The notes: generated from the sequence alone by a model not told the origin. A stretch of 43,052 bases of DNA from Victivallales bacterium (GCA_016936495.1 JAFGXT010000192.1:1-43052), one strand, 5' to 3'. Counted from the stretch's first letter, positions 26,131-34,746 are shown. Numbers and translations: made by a program.

Positions 26131-27255
26131 CTAAGTTATTTCAAGAAAAGTGTCTATGGAATTGATACAGCGGCAGCCGTTATCGGTAACCACCACCATG
26201 TCTTCGAGCCTGATGCCTCCCCATTGCGGATAATACAATCCCGGTTCGACGGTAACGACTTCACCCGCCTGCAAAGGCTCCGTGCTGGAAGCATTGAGGC
26301 GCGGCAATTCATGAATATCCAGACCGACTCCATGACCTAGACCGTGAATGAAACCATAATTGCCATTTTCATCCGCGCCGTTTTCAAATCCGTATTCAAG
26401 CATAATATCGCGTGCCCGAAAATGTACATCACAGGCGCGAACGCCTGGAGCTATCATTTTTTTCGCCTCATCACGGGCTTCCTTCACCGCGTCATAAGCG
26501 CGTCTGACAATATTCGGGACAATGCCTTTTACATAAGTACGGGTAACATCTCCCCAGTAACCGGTAGCTGAGATACGAGGAAAAATATCCACAACTATCG
26601 GCAGATGAGCAAAAATAACGCCGCTGCCGATATTATGGGGTTCGGCTCCATGCCTGCCGCAGGCGACGATGGTTGAATCGGCGCGCGCGCCATATTTCAT
26701 AAATACCAGATCTATTTCATAACGCAATGTTTCCGAAGTAAGCGCACCGCCGCGCCATATCAGAGTATGATCGGGAGCAATACCTGCTTCGCTGAGGATT
26801 TCCACAACGCGTTCCTCCGCCGCCTCCGCCGCCCTCAGTCCCTCAGTGATGTAATCGACCTCAAGCTGGCTTTTATAACGGCGTTTAGTAAAAAACGCCC
26901 CGCTGCACGCACGGACTTCCACACCTTCTCCACGAAGTACGTCGGCATAATACAAAGGAAAATTACGCGGTGTCTCAAAGCTACCTATATTGAATTTCCG
27001 CGCCAGCGCGGGCAGAAGCTTTTCCATCGAACGGTCATTATCATCTTCCGCGAAAAACGTGTCTAAACTCAGTACCTTCACATCCTTACGCGCTTCATTA
27101 AGTCCCCGCCCGTATTCCAGCGTTGAAAGAACAATACCTTGTTGTCCATCCCCGCATTCAAACCATACAAAAGGATCCGGCGCTCGAAATCCGGAAGCGT
27201 AAAGCATATCCGAATCGACTTCACTGGCGGCAAGCATAAGCCGTCCATTTTTCAT
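26131..27255 (-). CDS. M24-family aminopeptidase (Xaa-Pro peptidase-like)
   Basis: This is a 374-aa metallopeptidase of the pita-bread fold, which removes N-terminal residues, often before proline. The N-terminal half (about 1-140) is the creatinase/prolidase N-domain. The catalytic half shows the five metal ligands in order: Asp in VVDIFPRIS, Asp in GDVTRTY, His in HGLGHGVGLDIHELPRL, Glu in VTVEPGLYYP and Glu in GGIRLEDMVVV. It could be an Xaa-Pro aminopeptidase (PepP-like) or a dipeptidase (PepQ-like). The length fits PepQ-like proteins better, but I leave the symbol open. Confidence 0.9.
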   Translation of the reverse strand: MKNGRLMLAASEVDSDMLYASGFRAPDPFVWFECGDGQQGIVLSTLEYGRGLNEARKDVKVLSLDTFFAEDDNDRSMEKLLPALARKFNIGSFETPRNFPLYYADVLRGEGVEVRACSGAFFTKRRYKSQLEVDYITEGLRAAEAAEERVVEILSEAGIAPDHTLIWRGGALTSETLRYEIDLVFMKYGARADSTIVACGRHGAEPHNIGSGVIFAHLPIVVDIFPRISATGYWGDVTRTYVKGIVPNIVRRAYDAVKEARDEAKKMIAPGVRACDVHFRARDIMLEYGFENGADENGNYGFIHGLGHGVGLDIHELPRLNASSTEPLQAGEVVTVEPGLYYPQWGGIRLEDMVVVTDNGCRCINSIDTFLEIT

Positions 27256-27291
27256 ATAATCAACCTTGAATTAAATTTGCTTTGTTGCAGT

Positions 27292-27320
27292 ATTATAAGC
27301 CCGGAACCTGACAAAAACAA
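27292..27320 (-). promoter_or_regulatory. Candidate promoter of the M24 peptidase-HAD operon
   Basis: On the minus strand a perfect TATAAT (27292-27297) has TTGTTT 17 bp upstream (27315-27320). It lies 37 bp before the start codon. The -35 match is poor. Confidence 0.5.
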
Positions 27321-27492
27321 TATTCCCTTGCCAATGCACAGCAGAAAAAACACAAAAAGTCCAGCAACAAAACACATTGCTACATTTTGATCGAGGACGC
27401 CTCCCCTCTACATACCTAGCTTCTCCAAGCCAGGAGCTAAGCGCAGTATCTGAACTTGACAAACGGGCTCATCGAAGGTTTGACCAAGAGCT

Positions 27493-27882
27493 TTAGATAT
27501 AACTGGAATAGGTCATATCCGTTTTAATGATGTGCTCGCTAACCCAGTCCTTGAGGAAATTAAAAGTGGATGTGCTTACCGCGCTTTGTCCGCTTTCCAT
27601 TTTCGCGCGGATGCTTTTTACCTGATCGACGAGAACGGTGTGTTTTTGTTTATGAAGTTCTGAGTGCGGGTAGCGGGACGCGCTGAAAATGCTCTCTTCA
27701 TAGCGAAAATGTTTGATAGTGTAATCGGTGAGCTCAGACAACACCTCGTTCATGACATCGTTGCCGCGCCCCTGCTGCATAGCCTCGCCGAGTTTGTTGA
27801 TCAATGCGATAAGCTGTTTATGCTGATTGTCAATGGTTATACTGCCCACGGACATAGCTTGAGTCCATTCCATCATATTCAT
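27493..27882 (-). CDS. Bacteriohemerythrin
   Basis: This is a 129-aa single-domain hemerythrin, an oxygen-binding four-helix bundle with a di-iron centre. All seven usual ligands can be seen: H21 (IDNQHKQL), H58 and E62 (KHFRYEE), H77 and H81 (HKQKH), H117 and D122 (HIIKTD). In anaerobes or microaerophiles such proteins are thought to sense, store or scavenge O2. The ATG at 27882 has GAGGAG 10 nt upstream. It stands alone, with no chemotaxis or signalling domain fused. Confidence 0.95.
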   Translation of the reverse strand: MNMMEWTQAMSVGSITIDNQHKQLIALINKLGEAMQQGRGNDVMNEVLSELTDYTIKHFRYEESIFSASRYPHSELHKQKHTVLVDQVKSIRAKMESGQSAVSTSTFNFLKDWVSEHIIKTDMTYSSYI

Positions 27883-27994
27883 TTTAAATTAACTCCTCTT
27901 TTATGCTCAAAATAACACTATACTTGTGGCGAACAAGATAACCTTCTGGCTTGAAAAATCAAGTAAGTTTTTGGGAAATTCAACATTGCGTAAT

Positions 27995-28022
27995 TTGACA
28001 AAACAAATAAATACATTATAGT
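27995..28022 (+). promoter_or_regulatory. Promoter of the coiled-coil gene and ribosomal protein cluster
   Basis: A perfect TTGACA (27995-28000) is followed after 16 bp by TATAGT (28017-28022). It lies about 105 bp before the gene at 28128. No other strong promoter was seen between here and rplV, so it may drive the whole cluster. Confidence 0.65.
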
Positions 28023-28127
28023 TAAGTACTTTTAATAATGAATCACATACCGGACACCACTCAAGGGGATGCTTTAAAAATCCTCTGTATCTTATTGTGC
28101 CTTAATCAATTGCGCTAAAACAAACCA

Positions 28128-29000
28128 TTGGATGATTTTGCTTTGGCAAAAAAAACACGAAAAAACATAATTTTTTACTGGACAGGCACGAAAGAAGTGT
28201 GTATTTTAAGTGTTCTGTTTGCCCTCATTGTGCTTTCGCACACGGCGGCAAGTGGAGCGGAGACGCCGTTTCAGGACGGGAAGACCGGGATTCGAGCAAA
28301 GGTGCTTGTGAAAGAATCACGTGTCCTGAACAAACTCACTCTGGTAGAGGATGAGCTGGAAGCGCTCCGGAAAGAAAAATTTGCGCTGGAATATCGCCTG
28401 GCTTCGCTTGAAGCGGAACGGGAGGTGTTGCGTAAAGAGTTGATTGAGAATATAAAACGGTATAAGTTGCAGGAAGACGGCTATCGGAGATTGCAGTTGG
28501 GAATCGCCGCGAAAATCGGTGATTCAGGGAAGGTTCAGGCTACGGTCAATGAACAACAACTGCTCGGTGCACTCCGTGAATTGTCTGATGACTGTGTGAC
28601 CCTTACGCTCGCGGTCAATGAATACTGTGATTTCATGGAAGGTGAATTGGAGAAATCCGGTTTAACTGACACAGATGCCATAAAGCTCCGGCTTGCGGCT
28701 CTGCGAAAGAAAGCCTCCATGATAAATACCGTTGCGAAACCTTATCCCCTGAGCGGTCCGGTAAGCCGATGCAGAATACTGGCCGTGAACGATAAGCTTC
28801 GTGTTGTGATCCTCTCCGCCGGACTGGCGCATGGCGTCAGAAACGGATTGAACTGGTTCGGTGGTGAAGGAAATAACTGCCGTTTGCAGGTGGTGGCCAC
28901 AAGGTCAGAACTGTCCGCGGCGGTGTTGGTCGATGGAAACCTGAAGGAATTAGCTCCCGGCATGGAATTGTCCACCGGAAGCGAAAAAGAAAAAAATTGA
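28128..29000 (+). CDS. Unrecognised exported coiled-coil protein upstream of rplV
   Basis: I do not recognise this 290-aa protein. Residues about 24-44 (VCILSVLFALIVLSHTAASG) are a hydrophobic segment followed by AET, a likely signal peptide or membrane anchor. Residues about 65-120 are a strong heptad-patterned coiled coil (LEALRKEKFALEYRLASLEA). A C-terminal region from about 210 has a beta-rich look (VSRCRILAVNDKLRVVILSAG), with a Gly-rich segment NWFGGEGNNC. The start is uncertain: TTG at 28128 has no clear ribosome-binding site, and the TTG at 28143 or the GTG in KEVCIL would give a shorter, more typical signal peptide. It ends 12 nt before rplV, where rpsS normally lies. Confidence 0.65.
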   Translation: MDDFALAKKTRKNIIFYWTGTKEVCILSVLFALIVLSHTAASGAETPFQDGKTGIRAKVLVKESRVLNKLTLVEDELEALRKEKFALEYRLASLEAEREVLRKELIENIKRYKLQEDGYRRLQLGIAAKIGDSGKVQATVNEQQLLGALRELSDDCVTLTLAVNEYCDFMEGELEKSGLTDTDAIKLRLAALRKKASMINTVAKPYPLSGPVSRCRILAVNDKLRVVILSAGLAHGVRNGLNWFGGEGNNCRLQVVATRSELSAAVLVDGNLKELAPGMELSTGSEKEKN

Positions 29001-29012
29001 GAGAACGGAACT

Positions 29013-29345
29013 ATGGAAGTTCGAGCTATAACAAAACACGTTAGAATTTCGCCCGAGAAAGCCCGGCACGTGTCCAGGCTTATCCAGGGCAAGTCAGCGC
29101 TGGAAGCCTTGGCTATTGTAGACCTCAGCCCGCGCAAAGGCGCACGGCTGCTCGGGGAAACTCTTCGTTCTGCGATTGCGAATGCCGAAAACAATTTCGA
29201 CTTGAATCGCGACTCCCTGGTGGTGAAAACCGCTATGATCGGTCCGGGACCGACCATGAAGCGTTGGCAGCCCAAGGCTCGCGGTTCAGCAGGCAGGATC
29301 CGTAAAAGAACAAGTAATTTCACAATTGTCCTCACGGACAAGTAA
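29013..29345 (+). CDS. rplV: Ribosomal protein uL22
   Basis: L22 (110 aa) lines the peptide exit tunnel of the 50S subunit. It shows the conserved ITKHVRISPEKARHVSRLI start and the PTMKRWQPKARGSAGRIRKR extended loop that reaches into the tunnel. It is the first ribosomal gene of the cluster; rpsJ, rplC, rplD, rplW, rplB and rpsS, which precede it in most bacteria, are absent here. Confidence 0.97.
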   Translation: MEVRAITKHVRISPEKARHVSRLIQGKSALEALAIVDLSPRKGARLLGETLRSAIANAENNFDLNRDSLVVKTAMIGPGPTMKRWQPKARGSAGRIRKRTSNFTIVLTDK

Positions 29346-29363
29346 CTAAAGAGGATTTTAGTT

Positions 29364-30056
29364 GTGGGACAGAAAGTAAATCCAATCGGATTGAGAACTG
29401 CGATCAATAAGAACTGGGAATCCCGCTGGTTTGCAAAGAAAGCTGCTTTCGGTGACTGGCTGCATGAGGATCTTAAGATTCGCAGACACATCAAAAAAGA
29501 ATTCTATAACGCGGCCATTGCAAGAATCCAGATCGAAAGATTCGCAAGTCGTATTCGTATTACTGTCTTCGCGGCGCGTCCGGGACTCCTTATCGGTAAA
29601 AAAGGTGCTGAACTCGAAGGTTTGAGAAACAAACTGAGCAAATTTGCTCCGGGTAAAGAGATCATTATCGATATAGCAGAGATCAAACGCGCGGAAATCA
29701 ACGCACAGCTCGTTGCCGAAAATATCGGCATGCAGATGGAAAGACGTATCGGTTTCAGAAGGGCAATGAAAAAAGCCATTCAGACCGCTATGGAAATGGG
29801 CGTTGAGGGCATCAAAATCAACTGCGCCGGACGTCTCGGCGGAGCTGAACTTGCCAGAAGCGAGCAGTACAAAGAAGGAAAGATTCCGCTGCATACCCTG
29901 AGAGCGAACATTGATTATGGTTTCGCCGAAGGTAATACTACAGCAGGAAAGATCGGTGTTAAAGTATGGATATGCCATAAAGAGCCTACGGAGGATCAGC
30001 AATATGCCACTAATGCCAAAAAGGGTAAAGCACAGAAAGGTTCAGCGCGGAAGTAA
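29364..30056 (+). CDS. rpsC: Ribosomal protein uS3
   Basis: S3 (230 aa) sits at the mRNA entry of the 30S subunit. It has the N-terminal [10 protein letters not shown], the KH-domain [17 protein letters not shown], and the C-terminal [20 protein letters not shown]. It starts with GTG at 29364 behind AGAGGA. Its last 53 nt overlap the start of rplP. Confidence 0.97.
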   Translation: MGQKVNPIGLRTAINKNWESRWFAKKAAFGDWLHEDLKIRRHIKKEFYNAAIARIQIERFASRIRITVFAARPGLLIGKKGAELEGLRNKLSKFAPGKEIIIDIAEIKRAEINAQLVAENIGMQMERRIGFRRAMKKAIQTAMEMGVEGIKINCAGRLGGAELARSEQYKEGKIPLHTLRANIDYGFAEGNTTAGKIGVKVWICHKEPTEDQQYATNAKKGKAQKGSARK

Positions 30057-30411
30057 CGCCGGCCTTGCGAATAGCAATAATAAACTTGATTTCGGTGATT
30101 TCGGGTTGCAGGCATTGACCCGCGGTTTCATCACTAATAACCAGATTGAAGCCGCACGTATCGCGATCAACCGTCACCTGAAAAGACGCGGAAAAGTATG
30201 GATAAGGTTGTTCCCCTACAAACCTGTTACCAAAAAGCCGCTGGAAGTTCGAATGGGTAAAGGAAAAGGTAACGTTGACGCATGGGTCGCACCGGTAAAA
30301 CCCGGCCGTGTACTCTTTGAGATCACCGGTTGTACCGAAGTCGTAGCCCGTGAAGCTATGTCAAGAGCCGCGAATAAACTTGCACTTCGTTGCAAGTTCC
30401 TCGCTCGATAA
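30004..30411 (+). CDS. rplP: Ribosomal protein uL16
   Basis: L16 (135 aa) helps place the aminoacyl end of A-site tRNA on the 50S subunit. It begins [20 protein letters not shown] and contains the [17 protein letters not shown] motif. The start at 30004 is chosen from family alignment and a GGAGG 9 nt upstream inside rpsC; the frame is open further upstream, but that part is not L16. This gives an unusual 53-nt overlap with rpsC. Confidence 0.95.
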   Translation: MPLMPKRVKHRKVQRGSNAGLANSNNKLDFGDFGLQALTRGFITNNQIEAARIAINRHLKRRGKVWIRLFPYKPVTKKPLEVRMGKGKGNVDAWVAPVKPGRVLFEITGCTEVVAREAMSRAANKLALRCKFLAR

Positions 30412-30446
30412 GCCGGACTCAACTGATAAATTAAGGTTGACTTAAG

Positions 30447-30638
30447 ATGAAGGTTAAAGAATTAAGAGAAATGACTGTCGCCGAAAGAACCGGACGTCTT
30501 GAAGAACTCAAGAAAGAAAAGTTCAACATGGCGATTCAGTCTAAGACAGGACAGCTTGAGAATACAGCCAGAGTCAGACAGGTCCGTCGTGAGATCGCAA
30601 GATTGAAGACCGTCATGGCTGAAAGCCTCGAAGGCTGA
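30447..30638 (+). CDS. rpmC: Ribosomal protein uL29
   Basis: L29 (63 aa) binds near the tunnel exit of the 50S subunit, where signal recognition particle and trigger factor dock. The sequence (VKELREMTVAERTGRLEELK, then ARVRQVRREIARLKTV) is the normal two-helix form. It follows rplP by 35 nt, with AAGG upstream of its ATG. Confidence 0.95.
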   Translation: MKVKELREMTVAERTGRLEELKKEKFNMAIQSKTGQLENTARVRQVRREIARLKTVMAESLEG

Positions 30639-30660
30639 ACCGTTATAAGGAATGACGAAA

Positions 30661-30945
30661 ATGGCTACAGTTGAAAATAATAGCACAGTACGCGGTAATC
30701 GTAAAGAGCGTACCGGCCTCGTGGTCGGCGACGCTTGCAACAAGACGATTACCGTTGAAGTTAACCGACGTGTAGCACACAAGCTATACAAAAAGGTAGT
30801 TAAGGTCAAAAAACGTTTTGCCGCGCACGATGAAGAGAATCAGGCAAGGAAAGGCGATTTCGTTAGAATCGTCGAAACCAGACCCCTGAGCAAAACCAAA
30901 AGATGGCGCCTGCTCGACATCATCAGTCGCGCAGAGACTGAGTAA
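30661..30945 (+). CDS. rpsQ: Ribosomal protein uS17
   Basis: S17 (94 aa) is a primary 16S rRNA-binding protein. It has RKERTGLVVGDACNKTITVE and the OB-fold segment KGDFVRIVETRPLSKTKRW. The ATG at 30661 is preferred because AAGGA is 9 nt upstream; the ATG at 30652 is too close to that site. Confidence 0.95.
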   Translation: MATVENNSTVRGNRKERTGLVVGDACNKTITVEVNRRVAHKLYKKVVKVKKRFAAHDEENQARKGDFVRIVETRPLSKTKRWRLLDIISRAETE

Positions 30946-30964
30946 GACCGGGAGATAAATAACT

Positions 30965-31327
30965 ATGATTCAGATGCAGACAAGTTTGGAAGTTGCCGAC
31001 AACTCCGGTGCAAAACGGATTGTCGCAATTACTGTTCTCGGGCAGAGAAGAAAAGTTGCCCGTGTCGGTGATATCATCACTGCGACTGTCAAGGAAGCCA
31101 TCCCGGGCGGCAACGTTAAAAAAGGTGATGTTGTAAAGGCAGTGGTCGTAAGAACCGCTTTCCGTATTCGTCGTCTTGATGGCTCGTCGCTCAGATTTGA
31201 CAAGAACTCCGCGGTTATCATTGACGGGCAGAAAAACCCGGTCGGCACCCGTATTTTCGGGCCGGTCGCCAGGGAACTGCGCGAAAACTTCATGAAAATC
31301 GTATCGCTGGCACCGGAGGTGTTATAA
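30965..31327 (+). CDS. rplN: Ribosomal protein uL14
   Basis: L14 (120 aa) lies at the subunit interface. It has the typical start [18 protein letters not shown] and the core motif [15 protein letters not shown], and ends [16 protein letters not shown] precedes the ATG by about 11 nt. Its stop codon overlaps the rplX start codon by one base (TAATG), a sign of coupled translation. Confidence 0.97.
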   Translation: MIQMQTSLEVADNSGAKRIVAITVLGQRRKVARVGDIITATVKEAIPGGNVKKGDVVKAVVVRTAFRIRRLDGSSLRFDKNSAVIIDGQKNPVGTRIFGPVARELRENFMKIVSLAPEVL

Positions 31328-31584
31328 TGAGCAATAAGTATCATGTAAAAAAAGGCGATAAGGTTGTTGTCAATACCGGTGAATGGAAGAACAGGGAAGC
31401 GAAAATCCTTGCCATTCTGCCTAAAAAAGACAGGGTTGTCCTCGATATCGATGGTCTGACTGACGAAGACAGACGCAGGCTTGGCAAAAGAACCATTAAG
31501 AAAACTCAGCAGAACCCTAACGGGGGAATGGTTGAGCGTAATGTTTCTTGCCATGTCTCTAATGTCACTAAAAAGGAAGACTAG
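31327..31584 (+). CDS. rplX: Ribosomal protein uL24
   Basis: L24 (85 aa) starts assembly of the 50S subunit and later sits at the tunnel exit. It has the KOW motif KKGDKVVVNTGEWKNREAKI and the end NGGMVERNVSCHVSNV. It is somewhat shorter than the common 100-105 aa form. Confidence 0.93.
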   Translation: MSNKYHVKKGDKVVVNTGEWKNREAKILAILPKKDRVVLDIDGLTDEDRRRLGKRTIKKTQQNPNGGMVERNVSCHVSNVTKKED

Positions 31585-31601
31585 GCGCAGGAGAATAGCA
31601 A

Positions 31602-32138
31602 ATGCCGGATATGTACAAAAAATACAAAGATGAAGTAGTTGCGGCTTTGACCGAAAAGCACAACTATAAAAATGTTATGCAAGTGCCGAAACTGAAGAAG
31701 ATCGTTCTCAGTTGCGGTATTAATTCAAGTGCGGAGCGTGACACCTTCCAGGAAGCCAGAAAGCAGCTTGCCCAGATCACCGGTCAGATGCCGGTAATCA
31801 CCAAGGCCAAGAAGAACGTGGCCAATTTCAAGTTGCGTATAGGTCAGCTTAACGGTGTCATGGTAACTCTGCGTCAGTCCCGTATGTATGAATTTCTCGA
31901 CCGCTATGTACACATCGCGCTGCCGCGCGTTCGTGACTTCCGCGGTATTCCGAGAAAAGGATTCGACGGTTCTGGAAATTATAACGTTGGTTGCCCGGAT
32001 ATTTCCGTATTTACGGAAGTCGATCCTGACAAACTGAAATACCCGCTGGGCTTCAATATCACTCTGGTAACTTCTGCCAATACTGATGAAGAAGCGTTCG
32101 ATCTGTTAAAGCTGATGGAACTGCCGTTCGCGGAATAA
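31602..32138 (+). CDS. rplE: Ribosomal protein uL5
   Basis: L5 (178 aa) binds 5S rRNA in the central protuberance. Recognisable parts are VPKLKKIVLSCGIN, the ITGQMPVITKAKKNVANFKL segment, RQSRMYEFLDRYVHIALPRV and RDFRGIPRKGFDGSGNYNVG. AGGAG stands 8 nt before the ATG at 31602. Confidence 0.97.
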   Translation: MPDMYKKYKDEVVAALTEKHNYKNVMQVPKLKKIVLSCGINSSAERDTFQEARKQLAQITGQMPVITKAKKNVANFKLRIGQLNGVMVTLRQSRMYEFLDRYVHIALPRVRDFRGIPRKGFDGSGNYNVGCPDISVFTEVDPDKLKYPLGFNITLVTSANTDEEAFDLLKLMELPFAE

Positions 32139-32156
32139 ACACAGGAGACAGGCTAA

Positions 32157-32342
32157 ATGGCCAAGAAAAGTATGATCGCAAAGTGCGCCAGGGGCAGCAA
32201 GTTCAAGGCTCGCAACTATAATCGTTGCGAAAACTGTGGCAGACCTCGTGCTTTCATCCGTAAATATAAGCTTTGCCGTATCTGCTTCAGGGAACTTGCC
32301 TCCAATGGTAAGATCCCCGGCGTAATTAAAGCAAGCTGGTAG
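32157..32342 (+). CDS. rpsZ: Ribosomal protein uS14, zinc-binding type Z
   Basis: This is the short 61-aa S14 with four zinc-ligand cysteines, C24, C27, C40 and C43 ([21 protein letters not shown]), and the end [10 protein letters not shown]. It is the C+ form, as opposed to the longer zinc-free S14 that some bacteria carry as a zinc-starvation replacement. Confidence 0.97.
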   Translation: MAKKSMIAKCARGSKFKARNYNRCENCGRPRAFIRKYKLCRICFRELASNGKIPGVIKASW

Positions 32343-32355
32343 GAGATTTTACATA

Positions 32356-32751
32356 ATGAGTATGCAGGATCCAATTTCAGATATGTTGACACGCTTGAGA
32401 AATGCCGGTATGGCAGGACTCAAAGTTGTGGAGATGCCTTCATCTAAAATGAAAGCCGCGGTCGCGGAAGTATTCAAGAAAGAAGGCTATATACAGGATT
32501 ACACAGTAGAAGGTGAAGGTCCCAAAAAGACTCTTCAAATCACCATGAAGTTCTTCCAGAACAAACCGGTGATCGAAGGTCTTAAACGGGTAAGCAAGTG
32601 CTCATGCCGTATTTATTGCGGTGGTAAGGATATCCCGAAAGTGAGAAATGGTCTCGGTACCGTTGTCCTTTCCACTCCTCAGGGTATTCTTGACGGCACT
32701 ACCGCAAGACAACAGAATGTCGGCGGCGAAGTCCTTTGCTACATCTGGTAA
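32356..32751 (+). CDS. rpsH: Ribosomal protein uS8
   Basis: S8 (131 aa) binds the central domain of 16S rRNA. It has DPISDMLTRLRNAG, a middle region KPVIEGLKRVSKCSCRIYCG and the conserved end STPQGILDGTTARQQNVGGE followed by CYIW. In many bacteria S8 represses the spc operon by binding an mRNA site in rplE; I did not identify such a site here. Confidence 0.97.
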   Translation: MSMQDPISDMLTRLRNAGMAGLKVVEMPSSKMKAAVAEVFKKEGYIQDYTVEGEGPKKTLQITMKFFQNKPVIEGLKRVSKCSCRIYCGGKDIPKVRNGLGTVVLSTPQGILDGTTARQQNVGGEVLCYIW

Positions 32752-32785
32752 TTTTGATTACTAAAAAAAGAGGGTTTGTTTAAAA

Positions 32786-33322
32786 ATGTCACGCATTGGA
32801 AATATACCGGTCCAGATTCCTTCCGGCGTAAAAGTACAGGTCGCAAACGGCACTGTAACCGTCGAAGGTAAGGCCAAATTAGAGATGCAGATTCCTCCGA
32901 GGGTGAGCGTCAACGTTAACGACAATGTTGTTACGATTGCCCGCAATGATGAATCAAGAGAGTCCAACGCCATGCAGGGACTTGCAAGAAGTCTCGTAAA
33001 TAACATGGTTATTGGTGTAACAGAGGGTTTCAAAAAAGATCTCACTATTATCGGTGTTGGTTACAGAGCTCAGATACAGGGTCAGAAGTTGAACCTGAGT
33101 CTGGGATATTCGCATCCGGTGGAATATGATGTTCCCGCTGGTGTGAAAGTAACAGTTACTGATAATACCAAACTGTCTGTGGAAGGCGCTGACAAGCAGC
33201 TTGTCGGTGAAGTCGCCGCCACCATCCGCCGCTATCGTAAACCTGAGCCTTACAAGGGCAAAGGTGTGCGTTATGCCGACGAGCGTGTGGTTCTGAAAGA
33301 AGGCAAGAAGGTTGGTAAATGA
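32786..33322 (+). CDS. rplF: Ribosomal protein uL6
   Basis: L6 (178 aa) supports the sarcin-ricin region of the 50S subunit. It starts MSRIGNIPVQIPSGVKV and carries IIGVGYRAQIQGQKLNLSLG and the C-terminal RRYRKPEPYKGKGVRYADE. GAGGG is about 12 nt before the ATG. Confidence 0.97.
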   Translation: MSRIGNIPVQIPSGVKVQVANGTVTVEGKAKLEMQIPPRVSVNVNDNVVTIARNDESRESNAMQGLARSLVNNMVIGVTEGFKKDLTIIGVGYRAQIQGQKLNLSLGYSHPVEYDVPAGVKVTVTDNTKLSVEGADKQLVGEVAATIRRYRKPEPYKGKGVRYADERVVLKEGKKVGK

Positions 33323-33343
33323 TGATAGTGGAGACTATATAAA

Positions 33344-33709
33344 ATGCCTGTTTATAAATCAAATAAAGATAAACGTCAGCGTAGACACATGCGTATTCGC
33401 CAGAGAATTTCTGGTACCGCGGAGTGTCCGCGTCTGTCTGTATGTTTTACTGCAAAAAATATTTACGCGCAAATCATTGATGATGACAAGGGGCACACAG
33501 TCGCTTCCGCTTCTTCTCTGGAGAAGGCTTTCAGCGAAGCTGCCGCCAAGCCCAATGTCGAAGGCGCGAAACTCATTGGCAAATTAGTTGGTGAGAAAGC
33601 AGTAGAAGCCGGCGTCACGACTGTTGTATTCGACCGTGGCGGTTTTAGTTATCATGGCCGTGTTAAAGCACTTGCTGATGCCGCCAGAGAATCCGGACTC
33701 AAGTTTTAG
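33344..33709 (+). CDS. rplR: Ribosomal protein uL18
   Basis: L18 (121 aa) brings 5S rRNA into the 50S subunit together with L5. It has [20 protein letters not shown], a [13 protein letters not shown] segment and the end [24 protein letters not shown] stands upstream of the ATG. Confidence 0.97.
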   Translation: MPVYKSNKDKRQRRHMRIRQRISGTAECPRLSVCFTAKNIYAQIIDDDKGHTVASASSLEKAFSEAAAKPNVEGAKLIGKLVGEKAVEAGVTTVVFDRGGFSYHGRVKALADAARESGLKF

Positions 33710-33720
33710 GAGCTTGCAAA

Positions 33721-34224
33721 ATGGCGAAAAATAACGCAGAAAACAACAACGTAGGTGTGAGTGAGTTCGAAGAGAATGTCATCAGCATCAATCGTTGCGC
33801 TAAAGTGGTAAAGGGCGGCCGTAACTTCAGTTTCGGCGCGCTGGTCGTGGTCGGCAACCGCGAGGGCAAAGTCGGCTATGGCTACGGCAAGGCCAATGAA
33901 GTCTCCGACGCTATCAGAAAAGGCGGGGAAATGGCCAGAAAGAACGTAGTTACAGTTCCGATCAATGGCACTACTCTGCCTCATGAAGTTGAAGCCAGAC
34001 ACAGCGGCGCGAAAGTGCTGATGCGTCCTGCAAGCCAGGGAACAGGCCTCATTGCCGGTGGTTCCATGCGTGCGGTGCTCGAACTTGCCGGTATCCATGA
34101 TGTGCTCGCAAAGTCACTTGGCGCCAACAATCCTGTCAACGTGGTGAAAGCTACGATGAAAGCTATTGATATGCTTTCTTCACAGGCGGATGTACTGGCC
34201 AAGCGTGGAATTGAAAAAGTCTAA
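33721..34224 (+). CDS. rpsE: Ribosomal protein uS5
   Basis: S5 (167 aa) shapes the mRNA entry and decoding fidelity. It shows [39 protein letters not shown] and [20 protein letters not shown]. It follows rplR by 11 nt with AGGAG upstream. The next gene is rplO; rpmD (L30), which usually lies between the two, is absent. Confidence 0.97.
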   Translation: MAKNNAENNNVGVSEFEENVISINRCAKVVKGGRNFSFGALVVVGNREGKVGYGYGKANEVSDAIRKGGEMARKNVVTVPINGTTLPHEVEARHSGAKVLMRPASQGTGLIAGGSMRAVLELAGIHDVLAKSLGANNPVNVVKATMKAIDMLSSQADVLAKRGIEKV

Positions 34225-34241
34225 TTGGAGATTGAATCAGT

Positions 34242-34685
34242 ATGAAATTACATGAGTTAAAGCCAACTGAAGGCTCCAGGAAGGCTCGCAAGCGAGTAGG
34301 ACGTGGAGATGGTTCAGGCATGGGTGGCACCGCTACCCGCGGTGAGAAAGGTGCGAAATCACGTACTGGCTACACCCATCGTCCGCACTTTGAAGGCGGA
34401 CAGATTCCCTTGTTCAGACGTCTGCCGAAACGCGGATTCAAATGTCCGAGTTCAGTAGACTACAATATTATCAACGTTGCGCAGCTCGAAGCCGGGTTTG
34501 AAGCCGGGGACGTAGTTGATTCAGAGATTTTGAAGGGCAAAGGTATTGTCGGTAAGAAAGACTACATGCTCAAGATTCTCGGAAACGGTGATATAAGTAA
34601 AGCATTGACAGTGAAAGCCAGCAAATTCTCAGCCGTGGCGAAGGCCAAGATCGAGGCTGCCGGCGGAACTTGCGAAGAATTGTAA
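34242..34685 (+). CDS. rplO: Ribosomal protein uL15
   Basis: L15 (147 aa) is a late-assembly 50S protein. It has the flexible N-terminal arm LKPTEGSRKARKRVGRGDGS, the GGQIPLFRRLPKRGF motif and an end with SAVAKAKIEAAGGTCEEL. TTGGAG precedes the ATG. A stable hairpin follows it, before secY. Confidence 0.97.
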   Translation: MKLHELKPTEGSRKARKRVGRGDGSGMGGTATRGEKGAKSRTGYTHRPHFEGGQIPLFRRLPKRGFKCPSSVDYNIINVAQLEAGFEAGDVVDSEILKGKGIVGKKDYMLKILGNGDISKALTVKASKFSAVAKAKIEAAGGTCEEL

Positions 34686-34695
34686 TTATGAATTA

Positions 34696-34724
34696 CCGGG
34701 AACCGGACTTGATCCGGTTCCCGG
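34696..34724 (+). other. Perfect 12-bp hairpin between rplO and secY
   Basis: CCGGGAACCGGA (34696-34707) pairs perfectly with TCCGGTTCCCGG (34713-34724) around CTTGA. There is no U-run, and the secY ribosome-binding site (GGTAGGG) lies 12 nt downstream. It may be a partial terminator or a processing or stability element that sets the secY level relative to ribosomal proteins. Confidence 0.65.
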
Positions 34725-34746
34725 ACACTTTAACGGGTAGGGATAG

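Noticed and set aside
27271-27462. 63-aa minus-strand frame between the hemerythrin and M24 peptidase genes
   Set aside because: It overlaps the predicted peptidase promoter (TATAAT at 27292-27297), has no ribosome-binding site and an unconvincing Arg/Ser/Cys-rich sequence. The 237-bp gap otherwise shows only the promoter and weak hairpins.
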